A stretch of DNA of 44,246 nucleotides from Geobacteraceae bacterium (GCA_013377075.1 JACABD010000026.1:1-44246), one strand, 5' to 3'. Shown: positions 27,207 through 37,400, numbered from the stretch's first letter. The notes: generated by a model not told the origin, from the letters alone. Made by a program: numbers and translations.

Positions 27207-27236
27207 AAAAACCCGCCTTTTAAGGGGCGGGTTTTT
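27207..27236 (-). terminator. Terminator of the CoA-transferase gene
   Basis: Stem AAAAACCCGCC / GGCGGGTTTTT (27207-27217, 27226-27236) with an eight-base loop. It is symmetric but lies 20 bp past the minus-strand CoA-transferase stop, which it most likely serves. Confidence 0.88.
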
Positions 27237-27254
27237 GTTAGGCAAGTAAACAGG

Positions 27255-28850
27255 TTATTCGCAGAGGTCAACCTTTACATCCCAGTTCTTGAGCTTCATG
27301 GTGCCATTCTTCTCAAGGTTGAGGTGCATTTTAAAAGCGCGATCCCAAAGCTGTGGCTCGTGACCTACCTTTCTTCTGAGGCAATCAGCTTCAGCAATAT
27401 TGAGGTAATCGGTGAGCTGATCCTTATAGTCAGGATGTGCACATTTCTCAATGATGCGGCGTGCACGGTCTTTAGGAGCCATACCACGGAGGTCAGCAAG
27501 ACCCTGCTCGGTGATGACTACGTCGAGGTCGTGCTCGGTGTGGTCGATGTGTGAGCAGTGTGGAACTACACATGAAATACCGGTCGGGTCTGTCTTGCTC
27601 GGGCGGCTTGAAGGAGTGTGCATCATTTTGAGGAAGCCGTTACGGAGAAAGTCGCCGGAACCGCCGAGACCGTTGATCATACGTGTTCCGCCTACGAGCG
27701 TCGAGTTGGCGTGGGCGTAGATATCAATCTCAACAGGAGTGTTCATGGCAATACAGCCGAGACGACGGATCGGCTCAGGAGCGTTAGATATTGAGAGCGG
27801 ACGGAGAGTAATCTTGTCGAAATACTTGTCCATATTGGCGAAGAATTTCGGAAAGCCAGGCTCAGCAGAGAGAGACAGCGAACATGAAGAAGCGCAGTCA
27901 AGCTTGCCTGAGTCGAAGAGGTCGAGCATAGTGTCCTGAAGAACCTCTGTGTAAACTGAAAGGTTGTAGAACGGGCCTTTTGCAAGACCACCGATAACGG
28001 CGTTAGCGATGGAACCTACGCCGGACTGGATAGGAAGGAGATTGTCCGGAAGACGACCAGCCTTAACTTCTGCCTGGAAGAAATCGATGATGTGACCGGC
28101 GATTGCTTCGGAGGTATCATCCTGCTCGGCAAAGGCACGACCCTGGTCGCGCAGCTTTGATTCAACAATGGCAACGATTTTTTTCGGGTCGCACGGGATT
28201 GAAGTGGAACCGATACGGGAGTCGGCTTTGACGATGTTGAATGGCTGACGGTTAGGCGGAACAGCCGGAGTCAGGAGGTCATGAATCCCTTCGAAAGATG
28301 GCTGGCCTGTGTTTACCTCGATGATGATATTGTCACAGATCATAAGAATTTCAGGAATAACGCCGCAGGAAGAGGTTGGAACGAGACTACCGTCTTCCGT
28401 AATGGCTGAAACCTCAATAATTGCGAGGTCAAGTTTGCCTGTAGGGGTGTCTTTGGTGTAGAACCCGTAGCCAAGATCCTGTGCAAAGAGGGAGAGGTGC
28501 TTGTCACCCATGCGGATACGGCCTTCATTGATACCAGCAGCAATGTTCTTGCCGGTCTGGTAAGGCCAGCGACGGTCGATCATGTCGTTTGCAGCCCAGC
28601 GGTTTTCTGTTTCAGCTCCAACAGAAGCACCAATGAAGAGGTTAAATTTCCACTGTCCCTGGAGGTTGTTTTTCTCAACATGCTCGGCAACGGCTATAGG
28701 CACAACTTTCGGATAACCGGCCGGAGTAAAACCTGACCAGCCAAGATTCATGCCCGGCTTAAAGAACTGAATTGTCTGCTCAGCAGTCATAACCTTACTC
28801 AGCAGAGACTTGTGACGTACGCGATCTTGCAGTGTACCATACTCAGACAT
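27255..28850 (-). CDS. Succinyl-CoA:acetate CoA-transferase (acetyl-CoA hydrolase/transferase family)
   Basis: A 531-residue class I CoA-transferase. The glycine-rich QSGVGSIANAVIGGL, the catalytic glutamate in SVYTEVLQDTMLDL, and the C-terminal ANSTLVGGTRMINGLGGSGDFLRN and VVITEQGLADLRG motifs identify the acetyl-CoA hydrolase/transferase family. In Geobacteraceae such enzymes (Ato) move CoA from succinyl-CoA to acetate, activating acetate while completing the TCA cycle in place of succinyl-CoA synthetase. That role fits this window; 4-hydroxybutyrate or propionate CoA-transferase activity is the alternative. GGAGGTAGG precedes the ATG. The promoter has an operator overlapping its -10. Confidence 0.9.
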   Translation of the reverse strand: MSEYGTLQDRVRHKSLLSKVMTAEQTIQFFKPGMNLGWSGFTPAGYPKVVPIAVAEHVEKNNLQGQWKFNLFIGASVGAETENRWAANDMIDRRWPYQTGKNIAAGINEGRIRMGDKHLSLFAQDLGYGFYTKDTPTGKLDLAIIEVSAITEDGSLVPTSSCGVIPEILMICDNIIIEVNTGQPSFEGIHDLLTPAVPPNRQPFNIVKADSRIGSTSIPCDPKKIVAIVESKLRDQGRAFAEQDDTSEAIAGHIIDFFQAEVKAGRLPDNLLPIQSGVGSIANAVIGGLAKGPFYNLSVYTEVLQDTMLDLFDSGKLDCASSCSLSLSAEPGFPKFFANMDKYFDKITLRPLSISNAPEPIRRLGCIAMNTPVEIDIYAHANSTLVGGTRMINGLGGSGDFLRNGFLKMMHTPSSRPSKTDPTGISCVVPHCSHIDHTEHDLDVVITEQGLADLRGMAPKDRARRIIEKCAHPDYKDQLTDYLNIAEADCLRRKVGHEPQLWDRAFKMHLNLEKNGTMKLKNWDVKVDLCE

Positions 28851-28946
28851 CTTCCTACCTCCTGGGTTGATTTGGGTTCACAGCCAAGCCATGAATCCCC
28901 AATTTAATTGTGCTCAAACTGTTAAATATCTTTAGGGTTTACAAAA

Positions 28947-28967
28947 AAGTAGAACCGGATTCTACTT
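28947..28967. promoter_or_regulatory. Palindromic operator at the CoA-transferase promoter
   Basis: Perfect 8-bp arms AAGTAGAA / TTCTACTT separated by CCGGA. The site covers the predicted minus-strand -10 hexamer, so binding would block RNA polymerase. The regulator is unknown, and the sequence differs from the nuo palindrome. Confidence 0.6.
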
Positions 28968-28988
28968 AATGGGTAACGGTTTCGTCAA
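28959..28988 (-). promoter_or_regulatory. Predicted promoter of the CoA-transferase gene
   Basis: On the minus strand TTGACG (28988-28983) is followed after 18 bases by TAGAAT (28964-28959), each matching 5 of 6 consensus bases. The leader to the ATG is about 100 bases. Confidence 0.6.
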
Positions 28989-29088
28989 GCTAAAAATATT
29001 ATTAAATGCTTATATACATTAAGATTGAGCTTCACAGCGTAATATGCTAAAAAAAGTGAACTTTTATACACAGTTTGCGGAGGAAACA

Positions 29089-29562
29089 ATGAGTCAGCAG
29101 GGAGATGTCTGCTACACTTTTGAAGCTGCACTTGAGATGGCAATAAACATGGAGAATGACGGCTTCAGAGGGTATATCGATGCGCTGCGCATCGTAAAAT
29201 CCAAACAGGCCAGGGAACTTCTAAAAGAGGCAGCCCTTGACGAACTTGCGCATAAATATGAACTTGAAAAGGCGCTTATTGACGGGCATACCGCAGAAGG
29301 GGCTCTCGAGAAACCGCTGCCGACCATGAATCTTGATGCAGTGCTTGCCAAAAGAGAGTTAACACCTAATTCTGATGTAAGAGAGGCTCTTGCCTACTCC
29401 ATACATATGGAACATAGCGCAATCGCATTCTACAGAAAAATGGCTGCTGCCTGTGCAGGTGCTCCAATGGCCAAATTGATGGAACGCCTTGTTGCCGATG
29501 AAAGCAGACACCTACAACAGCTCGAAGATATGTACGAAGACCATTACATGACTGAAAACTGA
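29089..29562 (+). CDS. Ferritin-like (rubrerythrin-type) diiron protein
   Basis: A 157-residue four-helix protein. Four glutamate-bearing helices are visible: FEAALEMAINMENDGFRGY, LDELAHKYELEKA with ExxH, YSIHMEHSAIAFYRK, and ADESRHLQQLEDMY with ExxH. This pattern binds a diiron site in rubrerythrin/ferritin-like proteins. The C-terminal rubredoxin domain of true rubrerythrins is missing, so the role (peroxide detoxification, iron handling or sensing) is not clear. ATG 29089 has GGAGGAAACA upstream; the longer frame from 29044 lacks a ribosome site. It is transcribed away from the CoA-transferase gene and closed by a shared convergent terminator. Confidence 0.82.
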   Translation: MSQQGDVCYTFEAALEMAINMENDGFRGYIDALRIVKSKQARELLKEAALDELAHKYELEKALIDGHTAEGALEKPLPTMNLDAVLAKRELTPNSDVREALAYSIHMEHSAIAFYRKMAAACAGAPMAKLMERLVADESRHLQQLEDMYEDHYMTEN

Positions 29563-29567
29563 AACAA

Positions 29568-29597
29568 AAAAGTGGGCGCCTAAAAACGCCCACTTTT
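29568..29597. terminator. Bidirectional terminator between ferritin-like gene and T1SS operon
   Basis: Stem AAAAGTGGGCG / CGCCCACTTTT (29568-29578, 29587-29597) with an eight-base loop and A/T runs on both sides. It serves convergent transcripts from the ferritin-like gene and the secretion operon. Confidence 0.9.
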
Positions 29598-29623
29598 CCC
29601 TCCCGATGGATTTTACCCCACGA

Positions 29624-30799
29624 TTATTTCTCCCCCATTGACTCAGTCAGCGTCTTTCGAAGTGGCTTCAGCATGTACTGCATCACCGTTCTGTCGCCTG
29701 TCCTGATATCGACCTGGGCTGTCATGCCCGGTAGGATGTCCAGAGCCTTACCTGTTTTTGAAATCACCGGATTCCCCCTTGTCTCAACGTGGACACGGTA
29801 ATAGGTCTGCTCACCCGCCTTGGTATCCTCTTTAATGGTATCAGCGCTAACATAGGAGACCTTTCCCTCCACCCCCCCGTAAACTGTGTAATCAAATGCA
29901 TCAAATCTGATGCTAGCCGGAAGACCCGGCTTGAGCAGGGCAATGTCAGCAGGTTTAACCCTTGTTTCAACAATCAGCTTGTCATCCACCGGCACAATCT
30001 GCATCAGCTCGTCCCCGGCCCTGAGCACCCCCCCCTGCGTCGTGATCCGGACATTTTTCACGATCCCCTCAACCGGAGCCCTGAAGACGCTGTCTGTGAG
30101 CTGCTGGTTGCGCTGAGTGTGAACCTGCTGGTTCTGGCCGATATCATCCTCTGTCTTCGCCAGCTCGGTTCTGGCATCCTGATAATACTTGTTCTTCCGG
30201 TTCACGAGCTGGGCTTCAGCATCGTTTAACGCCCGCTCGCTCCTTATGACTTCAGATCGACTAACATCACCCGATTTAGCCAAATCGGCAACCAGCTGCG
30301 CATCTTCTTTTGCCAGTCTCACAGCTACCTCCAGCGTCCGCAGCTCTTCCTGAAGGCTGTGGCGCTTCTGCTCGAACAGCGATTTTTGTACCCGTACTAT
30401 TTCAGGGAAACGAAGCAGATCCGCTGAAAACTTAACCGCATCATCACCGGTAACCTCTGCTCTGAGCCGCGCAGCCTGGGCTCTCAGGGCTGCCAATCTT
30501 GCATCGAGCTCTTTTACAGATGCCCCGAAGCGGATCTGATCCAGCAGCGCAAGGACCTCCCCCTTTTTCACCCGATCACCTTCTTTTACCTTGAGCAACT
30601 TGAGTACACCGCCGTCAACAGACTGAATAACCTGAATGTGACTGCTGGCAATGACGGTTCCGGTGCCCCGTGTTGTCTGGTCTACCCGGTAGACGCATGC
30701 CCAGACCAGAAGGAGGCACATTGCAACGACAAGTGACCAGAGAACAAGCGAATACCCTCTGCCAAATCGAGCTATGTGATGTTCGTCAACGTTGTTCAT
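29624..30799 (-). CDS. Type I secretion membrane-fusion protein (HlyD/LapC family)
   Basis: A 391-residue periplasmic adaptor. The short cytoplasmic N-terminus is followed by one transmembrane helix (SLVLWSLVVAMCLLLVWACV). A lipoyl half-motif follows (VIQSVDGGVLKLLKVKEGDRVKKGEVLALLD), then a long alpha-helical hairpin (residues about 90-240) and the second lipoyl half with FRAPVEGIVKNVRI. The ending ILPGMTAQVDIRTGDRTVMQYMLKPL is the HlyD-family C-terminus. It bridges the inner-membrane ABC exporter and the TolC-like pore. ATG 30799 follows GAGGGAG and leaves a ten-base gap after the ABC gene; the open frame to 30847 overlaps that gene. Confidence 0.93.
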   Translation of the reverse strand: MNNVDEHHIARFGRGYSLVLWSLVVAMCLLLVWACVYRVDQTTRGTGTVIASSHIQVIQSVDGGVLKLLKVKEGDRVKKGEVLALLDQIRFGASVKELDARLAALRAQAARLRAEVTGDDAVKFSADLLRFPEIVRVQKSLFEQKRHSLQEELRTLEVAVRLAKEDAQLVADLAKSGDVSRSEVIRSERALNDAEAQLVNRKNKYYQDARTELAKTEDDIGQNQQVHTQRNQQLTDSVFRAPVEGIVKNVRITTQGGVLRAGDELMQIVPVDDKLIVETRVKPADIALLKPGLPASIRFDAFDYTVYGGVEGKVSYVSADTIKEDTKAGEQTYYRVHVETRGNPVISKTGKALDILPGMTAQVDIRTGDRTVMQYMLKPLRKTLTESMGEK

Positions 30800-30809
30800 G
30801 CTTTCTCCC

Positions 30810-32981
30810 TCAGACAGCTGTTGCGGCCGAAGATGCTGTTGGCTCACTCTGAGCTGATTGCATACTCTGGATCACATCCCCTGGCGAGCCATCTGCAACT
30901 ACCTGCCCACGGCGCATGACAATCAGGCGGGTGGCAAGTGACATGAGCCTTGGCCGATGGGTCGCAATCATCAGGATATCTGTTGGCAGGACATTCTTTT
31001 GAATAGCGTCGAGCAACCTGTTTTCCGACTCCATATCAAGGGACGCAGAAGGCTCATCCATAAGCCAAATTCTTGGCCGGGCCAGAAAGATTCTTGACAG
31101 CCCCACCAACTGGCGCTGCCCGCCTGAAAGTCCATGTCCACCTTCGCTGATCTCCATATCCATGCTGCGGGGGCTGTCGGCGGCCAGCTTGTCGATGCCG
31201 AGCTGTTGACAGACCTCGATCAAGCGTGCATCGCTCACACCGCCGCACAGGGCGATATTGCTCTTCAGCGTACCTTTAAAAAGATGCACATCCTGAGGGA
31301 GATACCCAATTCGCTCGTTTACCGTCTGTGGGTCAAGCATCCAGAGGTCAGCCCCACCTATACGCACCTGCCCCTCAGTCGGCTTGTAGAGCCCTGCTGC
31401 GACCTTCAGCAGAGTCGACTTACCGCAGCCGTTCGGCCCCATGAGCACAACCCTGTCACCGGAGTTGAGGGAAAGATTTGCAATCTGGAGCCGCACAACC
31501 GGCGTATGAGGGTAAGTAAAGCGAACCCCTTCCAGTTGGAGAGAGTCGGATATAAAGTCAGGCATCATTAGGGTGCGCCCCTCTTCCCGGCATGCCTCCA
31601 TTGCCAGCAGACGGTTCACCATCCCCAGAGACTCACGTACATGCTGCCACTGCACAAGGAGCGATACACTCTGAGCTATGGGGGAGATAACCTTGCCGCC
31701 AAGAATAGTACAGGCGATAAGACCACCGGTTGTCAGATGACCTGCCTCGATCTGCATCACCCCGACCACCACAGCGGCGACATAGGCAACCGTCCCTAAA
31801 GTCGCAGTGGTTGTGGTTGTATGGCTGGTAATCATCTTGCTTTTCAGGGAATAACCCGCCATGGAGACGGTTATCCCTTTCCAGAGATCAGCAAATCGCC
31901 AACTGCTGCCGGTGGACTGGATCGTCTCCGCCCCCTGGATAGTATCAACAAGCAGTCCATGCCGCTCATGCCCCCGTTGAATCTCAAGCCGTGCCAGTTC
32001 TTTAAGTTTTCGCTGGGCAAGCCAGCCAAGAAGCAGTGAAACCGGCAGCAGCACAAGGTAGACCATGCTGACAAGTCCGCCGATGGTCCAGATGATGGCA
32101 ATGAACATAATTCCAAACGGCAGATCGGTCATGGCAAAGACGATTGTTGATGAAAAAAAGTTTCGCACCGTCTCGAGCCCGTTCATCTGGGCTGCCAGCG
32201 AACCGAGACTCTGGGGACGCTTGTCGAGACGCAGCGCCATTACATGTTCGAACAGTCTCTGCGAAAGAGAAATATCAACCTGCTTGGCAACATCGTCCAG
32301 TATCCTCGACCTGATATATTTGAGGATCCAGTCGAGGGAGACCATGATGACCATGCCGGTTACCATGGCAACAAGGGTTGAATAGGCAAATGTCGGCACA
32401 ACCCGATCGTAAACCTGCATGGAGAAGAGCGAAGTCGCCACAGCAAGTATATTTACAATTACCGTGGCGACAAAGACTTCGACTATCCAGCGTTTATCCT
32501 TGAGCATCTCGGTGATGAGCAGGCTTGACGCGCTGCTTTGCAAAAGCTCGGCAGTCCCCTGTTCCCCCGCCTGGGCCTGAATCCAGATAACAATCGCTTC
32601 AGCAAGGTCATCTGAAGAGGCTGCCATGCTGTTCCCATCACTTTTTGTCAGGATGATCCCGTCATTATCCTCCTTTATTGCCAGCCGCCACTCCCCATCA
32701 AAGAAAGCCAGAACCGGCAGATGCCTCTGATCAAGGCGATCCCAGGTCATCTGGGCAACCCTGAGACTTTTTTTCTGTAAAGCCTTGAGAATGGCGGATA
32801 CACGGTCAAATGGCTTTAGGCTCGCCCCTTCGGGCTGTGACGAAGCGCAGGCCTGCTCAAGCTCGCCAGCCGGAACCTGGGCCCCGGCCTTTAGCAGCAG
32901 TTTGCCAAGGAGGGCATGGTGGATCGGAGCAGTCATGCTGGTGTATTCGGGGATTACTGTTTCATCAGTTTCATTTGTCAT
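30810..32981 (-). CDS. Type I secretion ABC transporter with N-terminal C39-like domain (LapB-type)
   Basis: A 723-residue exporter. The first roughly 150 residues form a C39-peptidase-like domain that lacks a recognisable catalytic cysteine, as in exporters of RTX proteins. A six-helix membrane domain follows (KDKRWIVEVFVATVIVNILA onward), then the nucleotide-binding domain with Walker A GPNGCGKST (about residue 515), signature LSGGQ (about 617), Walker B IWLMDEPSAS (about 635) and the H-loop in ATHR. It powers export of large adhesins in one step across both membranes. The start overlaps the outer-membrane factor stop by four bases (ATGA). Confidence 0.94.
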   Translation of the reverse strand: MTNETDETVIPEYTSMTAPIHHALLGKLLLKAGAQVPAGELEQACASSQPEGASLKPFDRVSAILKALQKKSLRVAQMTWDRLDQRHLPVLAFFDGEWRLAIKEDNDGIILTKSDGNSMAASSDDLAEAIVIWIQAQAGEQGTAELLQSSASSLLITEMLKDKRWIVEVFVATVIVNILAVATSLFSMQVYDRVVPTFAYSTLVAMVTGMVIMVSLDWILKYIRSRILDDVAKQVDISLSQRLFEHVMALRLDKRPQSLGSLAAQMNGLETVRNFFSSTIVFAMTDLPFGIMFIAIIWTIGGLVSMVYLVLLPVSLLLGWLAQRKLKELARLEIQRGHERHGLLVDTIQGAETIQSTGSSWRFADLWKGITVSMAGYSLKSKMITSHTTTTTATLGTVAYVAAVVVGVMQIEAGHLTTGGLIACTILGGKVISPIAQSVSLLVQWQHVRESLGMVNRLLAMEACREEGRTLMMPDFISDSLQLEGVRFTYPHTPVVRLQIANLSLNSGDRVVLMGPNGCGKSTLLKVAAGLYKPTEGQVRIGGADLWMLDPQTVNERIGYLPQDVHLFKGTLKSNIALCGGVSDARLIEVCQQLGIDKLAADSPRSMDMEISEGGHGLSGGQRQLVGLSRIFLARPRIWLMDEPSASLDMESENRLLDAIQKNVLPTDILMIATHRPRLMSLATRLIVMRRGQVVADGSPGDVIQSMQSAQSEPTASSAATAV

Positions 32982-34294
32982 TGTTTTATCCCGGCATGAG
33001 AATCGAGGAGCCCAAGCTGCGCAGCCAGACGAAGGGATGTCTCCTGTAGTGAACTCTTTGTCTGCTCAAGCCCAAGCCTGGCATCGGATAGTTCCCGCTG
33101 GGTATTGAGTACATCGACCCAGCTCTTGCGGCCGGCATCATACTGGCGCATGAAAGACGCGAGGGTCTCTTCCGTTGATTTTACCAGCAGCTCATTGCTC
33201 TCCATCACTAGCCTAAGGCTCCGAAGATCTGTCAGCAGGCTCATAGCCTGTCGCCTTGCATCATTTCTGGCTGTCTCCACATCCCTTTTCGCCGCGTCGA
33301 TCCGCGCATCGGACGACTTGACCCGGTTCCATGACGACAGGCCGAGGCCTTCCAAACTCCCCTGCAGAACCAGGCCTACCCTGGTATCATGGGGGGACTC
33401 GCCATATTTTGAGGAAACATAGACATTCTGCTCAAGCTTTGCATAAAGGCTCGGCATCATATTGGCAAAGGCCAGCTTCTCCGCAGCTGATGCCAGATCA
33501 ACCTCAATCAGCCGTTGCAGGACAGTTGCGGATGCCTTTTCGATATCAGCCGAAATACCGTTCTCCGCTGGAAGCATTGTCATCCCTTCCCCAACCGGCA
33601 TGACCCCTGGTAAAGGCTTTTGTGTCAAGGCGAGCAGGTCGTTTTGCGCCCGGAGCAGCACCCCCTCAAGCTGAATCCGCTGGGCAGCAGCCTGGGCAGT
33701 GCGCGAAGCAGCCAGCAGCACATCTGCTCTGGAGGCAATACCGCCCGATTCCCTCCGGCTGATAAGCTCCTTCAGCTTTTCGTGCTCAATCACATTGAGT
33801 TCAGCCGCTTTCAGTCGCATTCTGGCCCCTTGCAGTGTGGCGTAGATAGCCGCGGCGTTTTCAATCAGCTGCCGCCTCACTCCCAAAAGAGCGAGCGTAC
33901 CGATCTTCAGCTTGACATCTGACTGCTCGATTGAACCGTCAATCCTCCCCCCAACCCAGAGCGGCTGCTGGAGTGCTGCCACAACCTGCTGCTGGCTGTC
34001 GCTCATAGTCTGCGCCTGGAGAGAGAGGGTGGGATACCGCTGATAATTCGCCGACTCAAGATCAAAGCCAAGGGCGCGCAGCTCCTCCAGCTTGCTCTTC
34101 ACCGACGGATGGAGCGTCGCTGTCAGACGAAGCGCCTCTGCAAGCCCGTCAGCGCTCTCCTGTGCACTTGCTACGAATGGGAAAGTTGACAATAGAAACA
34201 ATACGGTTACCAGCCAGTAAAGCCTTTTTAAACACAGAGACACAGAGGAAAACCTCAATAAATCTCGTAAATTTGAAATTATAATTTTTAACAT
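32978..34294 (-). CDS. TolC-family outer-membrane efflux protein (T1SS)
   Basis: A 438-residue outer-membrane channel protein. The mature part has TolC-type repeated alpha-helical hairpins (LSLQAQTMSDSQQQVV, RRQLIENAAAIYATLQGARM, SFMRQYDAGRKSWVDVLNTQ). A signal peptide ends near FPFVASAQ. The listed ATG 34294 has AAGGG upstream but encodes an unusual leader whose DNA includes CTCTGTGTCTCTGTG, a sequence resembling a common intergenic repeat. A GTG at 34243 preceded by GAGG would give a compact, ideal signal peptide (SLCLKRLYWLVTVLFLL) and may be the true start. First gene of the secretion operon, downstream of the adhesin. Confidence 0.9.
   Translation of the reverse strand: MLKIIISNLRDLLRFSSVSLCLKRLYWLVTVLFLLSTFPFVASAQESADGLAEALRLTATLHPSVKSKLEELRALGFDLESANYQRYPTLSLQAQTMSDSQQQVVAALQQPLWVGGRIDGSIEQSDVKLKIGTLALLGVRRQLIENAAAIYATLQGARMRLKAAELNVIEHEKLKELISRRESGGIASRADVLLAASRTAQAAAQRIQLEGVLLRAQNDLLALTQKPLPGVMPVGEGMTMLPAENGISADIEKASATVLQRLIEVDLASAAEKLAFANMMPSLYAKLEQNVYVSSKYGESPHDTRVGLVLQGSLEGLGLSSWNRVKSSDARIDAAKRDVETARNDARRQAMSLLTDLRSLRLVMESNELLVKSTEETLASFMRQYDAGRKSWVDVLNTQRELSDARLGLEQTKSSLQETSLRLAAQLGLLDSHAGIKQ
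34230..34258. repeat. Intergenic-type CTGTGTCTCTGTG repeat inside the TolC gene start
   Basis: The stretch reads cacagagacacagagg on the plus strand, a motif seen repeatedly between genes in Geobacter-like genomes. Here it falls within the first 20 codons of the annotated outer-membrane factor frame and casts doubt on the upstream ATG. Confidence 0.4.
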
Positions 34295-34364
34295 AAGACT
34301 ACCCTTAACAAAGGTCTTTATTTTCCTGAAGTTTAATCACCGGCTGCTTGAGCTCCTCCCATCC

Positions 34365-34402
34365 AAAAAAACAGGATGCCCCCGAAACCGGAAGCATCCT
34401 GT
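34365..34402 (-). terminator. Terminator after the adhesin gene
   Basis: On the minus strand a 9-bp stem ACAGGATGC / GCATCCTGT (34402-34394, 34379-34371) with a 14-base loop is followed by seven T residues. It lies 41 bp past the adhesin stop, so the secretion genes probably depend on their own promoter or on read-through. Confidence 0.9.
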
Positions 34403-34442
34403 CAAATCCTGCTATACAGCACTTTTTACTAGCGGAAATATC

Positions 34443-37400
34443 TCATGTATTTCCGTGGACACTTGCTCCATTGATAGCCTGGCTGATGAGCAGCTGGGTG
34501 TGGGCTGCGTCATTGTTCCAGACCTCATAGGTGATGCCGTTATCGCTGAAGGTTTCATTGGTGTCAGTCCAATCATTAAAGTCGTTAATGATGATTGTAT
34601 CATCACTATCGCCGTTAACAAGGAGTTGATGGAAAGAATTTAATCCATTTTCGCTAACGCCGAAAATATCGGAATCCTGATGGAGCATCTCTGCTGCGGT
34701 CAAAAGCAGCCTGTTTGCACCGTCGCCGGTCAGGTCGATTTTTTCAACGCCAATTACCCGGCCGGTATCCAGGGTTGCCAGGTCAAGGGTGATACCATGA
34801 CCATCCAGCTTGATGCTGTCTATCCCCAAGCCACCGTCAACAAGTACGTTAGGGGCAACTCCGGTCAGGTGGGCGACCGTGTCAGCATCGAGGATAAAGG
34901 TGTCATTGCCGCTGCCGCCGTACATAACCGCTGCGCCGCCACCGGCATAGATGGTGTCATTGCCGTCACCGGCAAAGATCAGGTCTGCGCCGCCATGACC
35001 ATAGATGATGTCGTCGCCGCCAAGGGCGTGGATAACATCAACCCCGCTGCCGCCGTGAATTATGTCATTGCCGCTTGTTGCCGTATCGTCATTGGCAATC
35101 ACGGCATCGGCATGACCGGTGAGGATAGCCTGTGACGAGTCGGAAGAGGAGTCCAGCATGACCCGGAAAACATTGTCATTTTCCACAAAACTGTCGCCAT
35201 TCACTCCGATATGAATGGTCTGGGAAGTTTCCAAATCGGCAAAATGGACGACCCCGCTTGGCAGTCCGTCGTTTGTGGTGAGAATATCCTGACCACCGGC
35301 AAAGTCGGTGATATCGGCTGCGTCAATGCCGATGCCGGACAGAGACCAGGCAACATCGGTTGCGGCGGTTGCATTGCCGGAGCGGGTCACGGTGAAGGCA
35401 AAGTCGGTGACTCCGGAGTTCCCTTCTGCCTGGGAGGTGTCAACTGCACTGATGGAGATGCCGCTGTCATCATCAAGGATATGCCCGGAAACCGGGGCTG
35501 TCAGGGTCGGCATGCCGCCAGCCGCAGTTGCAGTCATGGTGAAGCTGCGATCAGGCTCGGCATCGCTGTTTGGAGCCACTTCGATATTCAGGATCCCCCG
35601 TGATTGCCCGGCTGCCAGGGTGATGGAGCCGGTGAGGCCGCTTGTGAAATTGGCAGCGGCTGCCCCAGCCAGTTCGTAATTCACCAGAAGTGAATTTGTG
35701 TTGTCGCCGTCGCGGACGATTTCGTAGGAAAGGAAGTGGGGGGAGAGCGGATCATTTCCCTCGATGACGGTTGTGACAAGACCGGTGACACGCAGACCGG
35801 CTGAGTCGTCGTTCGTTATGGTTGCCCGGCCAATCGTGGCTGACGGATCAAGGGCGGCAACATTTTCGCCCTCATTTGCCATCCCCGGAAGGAGCCGTAC
35901 AGCAAAGTCTTCGCTGCTTTCAAAGGTGGTATCCCCCTGAGCCTGAATAACCAGATCATAGCTGGTTTCACCGGCGGCAAAGGCGATTGTGCCGTGGGGC
36001 AGCTCGCCGTTTGCAAAGTCAGTGGCTGTGGCCGGGTTGTCACCTAGGCTCTCCACCTGATAATCAACAACAGCGGCGCGGGAGGTGTCGCCAACCCGTG
36101 TAATGGTGAAATGGAATGCTGTCAGGTCGCTGTCACCCTCGTTATGCACGACCGGAGTCTGGCTGATGGCAACCTGGGAATCATCATTCAGGATGACTAC
36201 ATTTGCCCGGCCATGGACGATTGAAGCGTTGTCAGCAGAATCAATCCTCATGCGGAAGGTTTCATCGGAGCCATAGGTTGTATCCCCCTGAACCTGAACA
36301 GTCACATCACTGCTGCCGTAGCCGTTGCCGTCAATGTAGATGTTGACGTAGTCAGACGGGAATGATCCACCGACAAAATCTTCGGCATTGGCAGGCACTG
36401 CGCCCGCCCCTTCAACCAGATAATGGGCTGTCACCCAGCTGTACGGAACCCCTTCAGCGCTGATGGTGAAGTGAACATCGGTTGCGCCGCTGTCACCCTC
36501 ATTGACCTGAGTTTCGATCGCTGCAACCGAGACGCCGTTGTCATTGTTCATGATAACGCCAAAATCGGTTGCCTGGATGATGTCGGCATTGACTCCGTTT
36601 GACAGCACAACGGCAAACCCTTCATTCTGCTCAAAGGTGTGATCTGCGCCGATCTGGAAGGTGACGGTCTTTTCTGTCTGACCGTCGGCAAAGACAACGG
36701 TTCCCGATGGCCAGTAGCCGCCAAAGTCAGCCACATTGGCAGGGTTTGCCCCATCACCTTCCAGATGCCAGTCAACGGCGGCTGCGCCGGTGGCATCGCC
36801 GGTGCGGGTGACGGTGAACTGAACCCGCGTGCCGGTTGAGCCGTTATCTTCCTGGTATTCATGATAATAGCCGCCACCAGCAAGGTTAACGAGCAGAGCC
36901 GGGTCGTCATTGACAACAGTTGCTTCAGCCATTGAAGTATCAATTACAGCACCCATTGCATCGCTGGTCTGCGGATTTGAAATGATTACATCAAAACTGC
37001 GGTCGAAATCGCCGAGGGTATCTGTCAGCACCGAAACGGTGATGGTTTCGGTCAGTTCACCGGCGGCAAAGCTGACAGTGCCGCTGTCATGGGCAAAAGC
37101 AGTGCCATGGAGCGAATCGCTGGCTGGGGCTGCGCTCCAGTCAACGGTGGCGGATGTGGTCGGGTTTTCCCTGGTGATGGTGAAGGTAAAGTCAGTGTAG
37201 AGGCTTGTTGACGGGTTCCCCTCCGGCAGTGACGGTGTGGCGGCGGAGATTGAGAAATGATCCATGTCGTCATTGATAATGACCAGATTGCGACTTGAGG
37301 CCAGGGCATCAACTGTGCTGCCAGCTCCTGGACTGAGCAGTTCGATGACAAACGGCTCGTCAGCTTCGGAGACACTGTCAGGGTTGATTGCCACGGAGAC

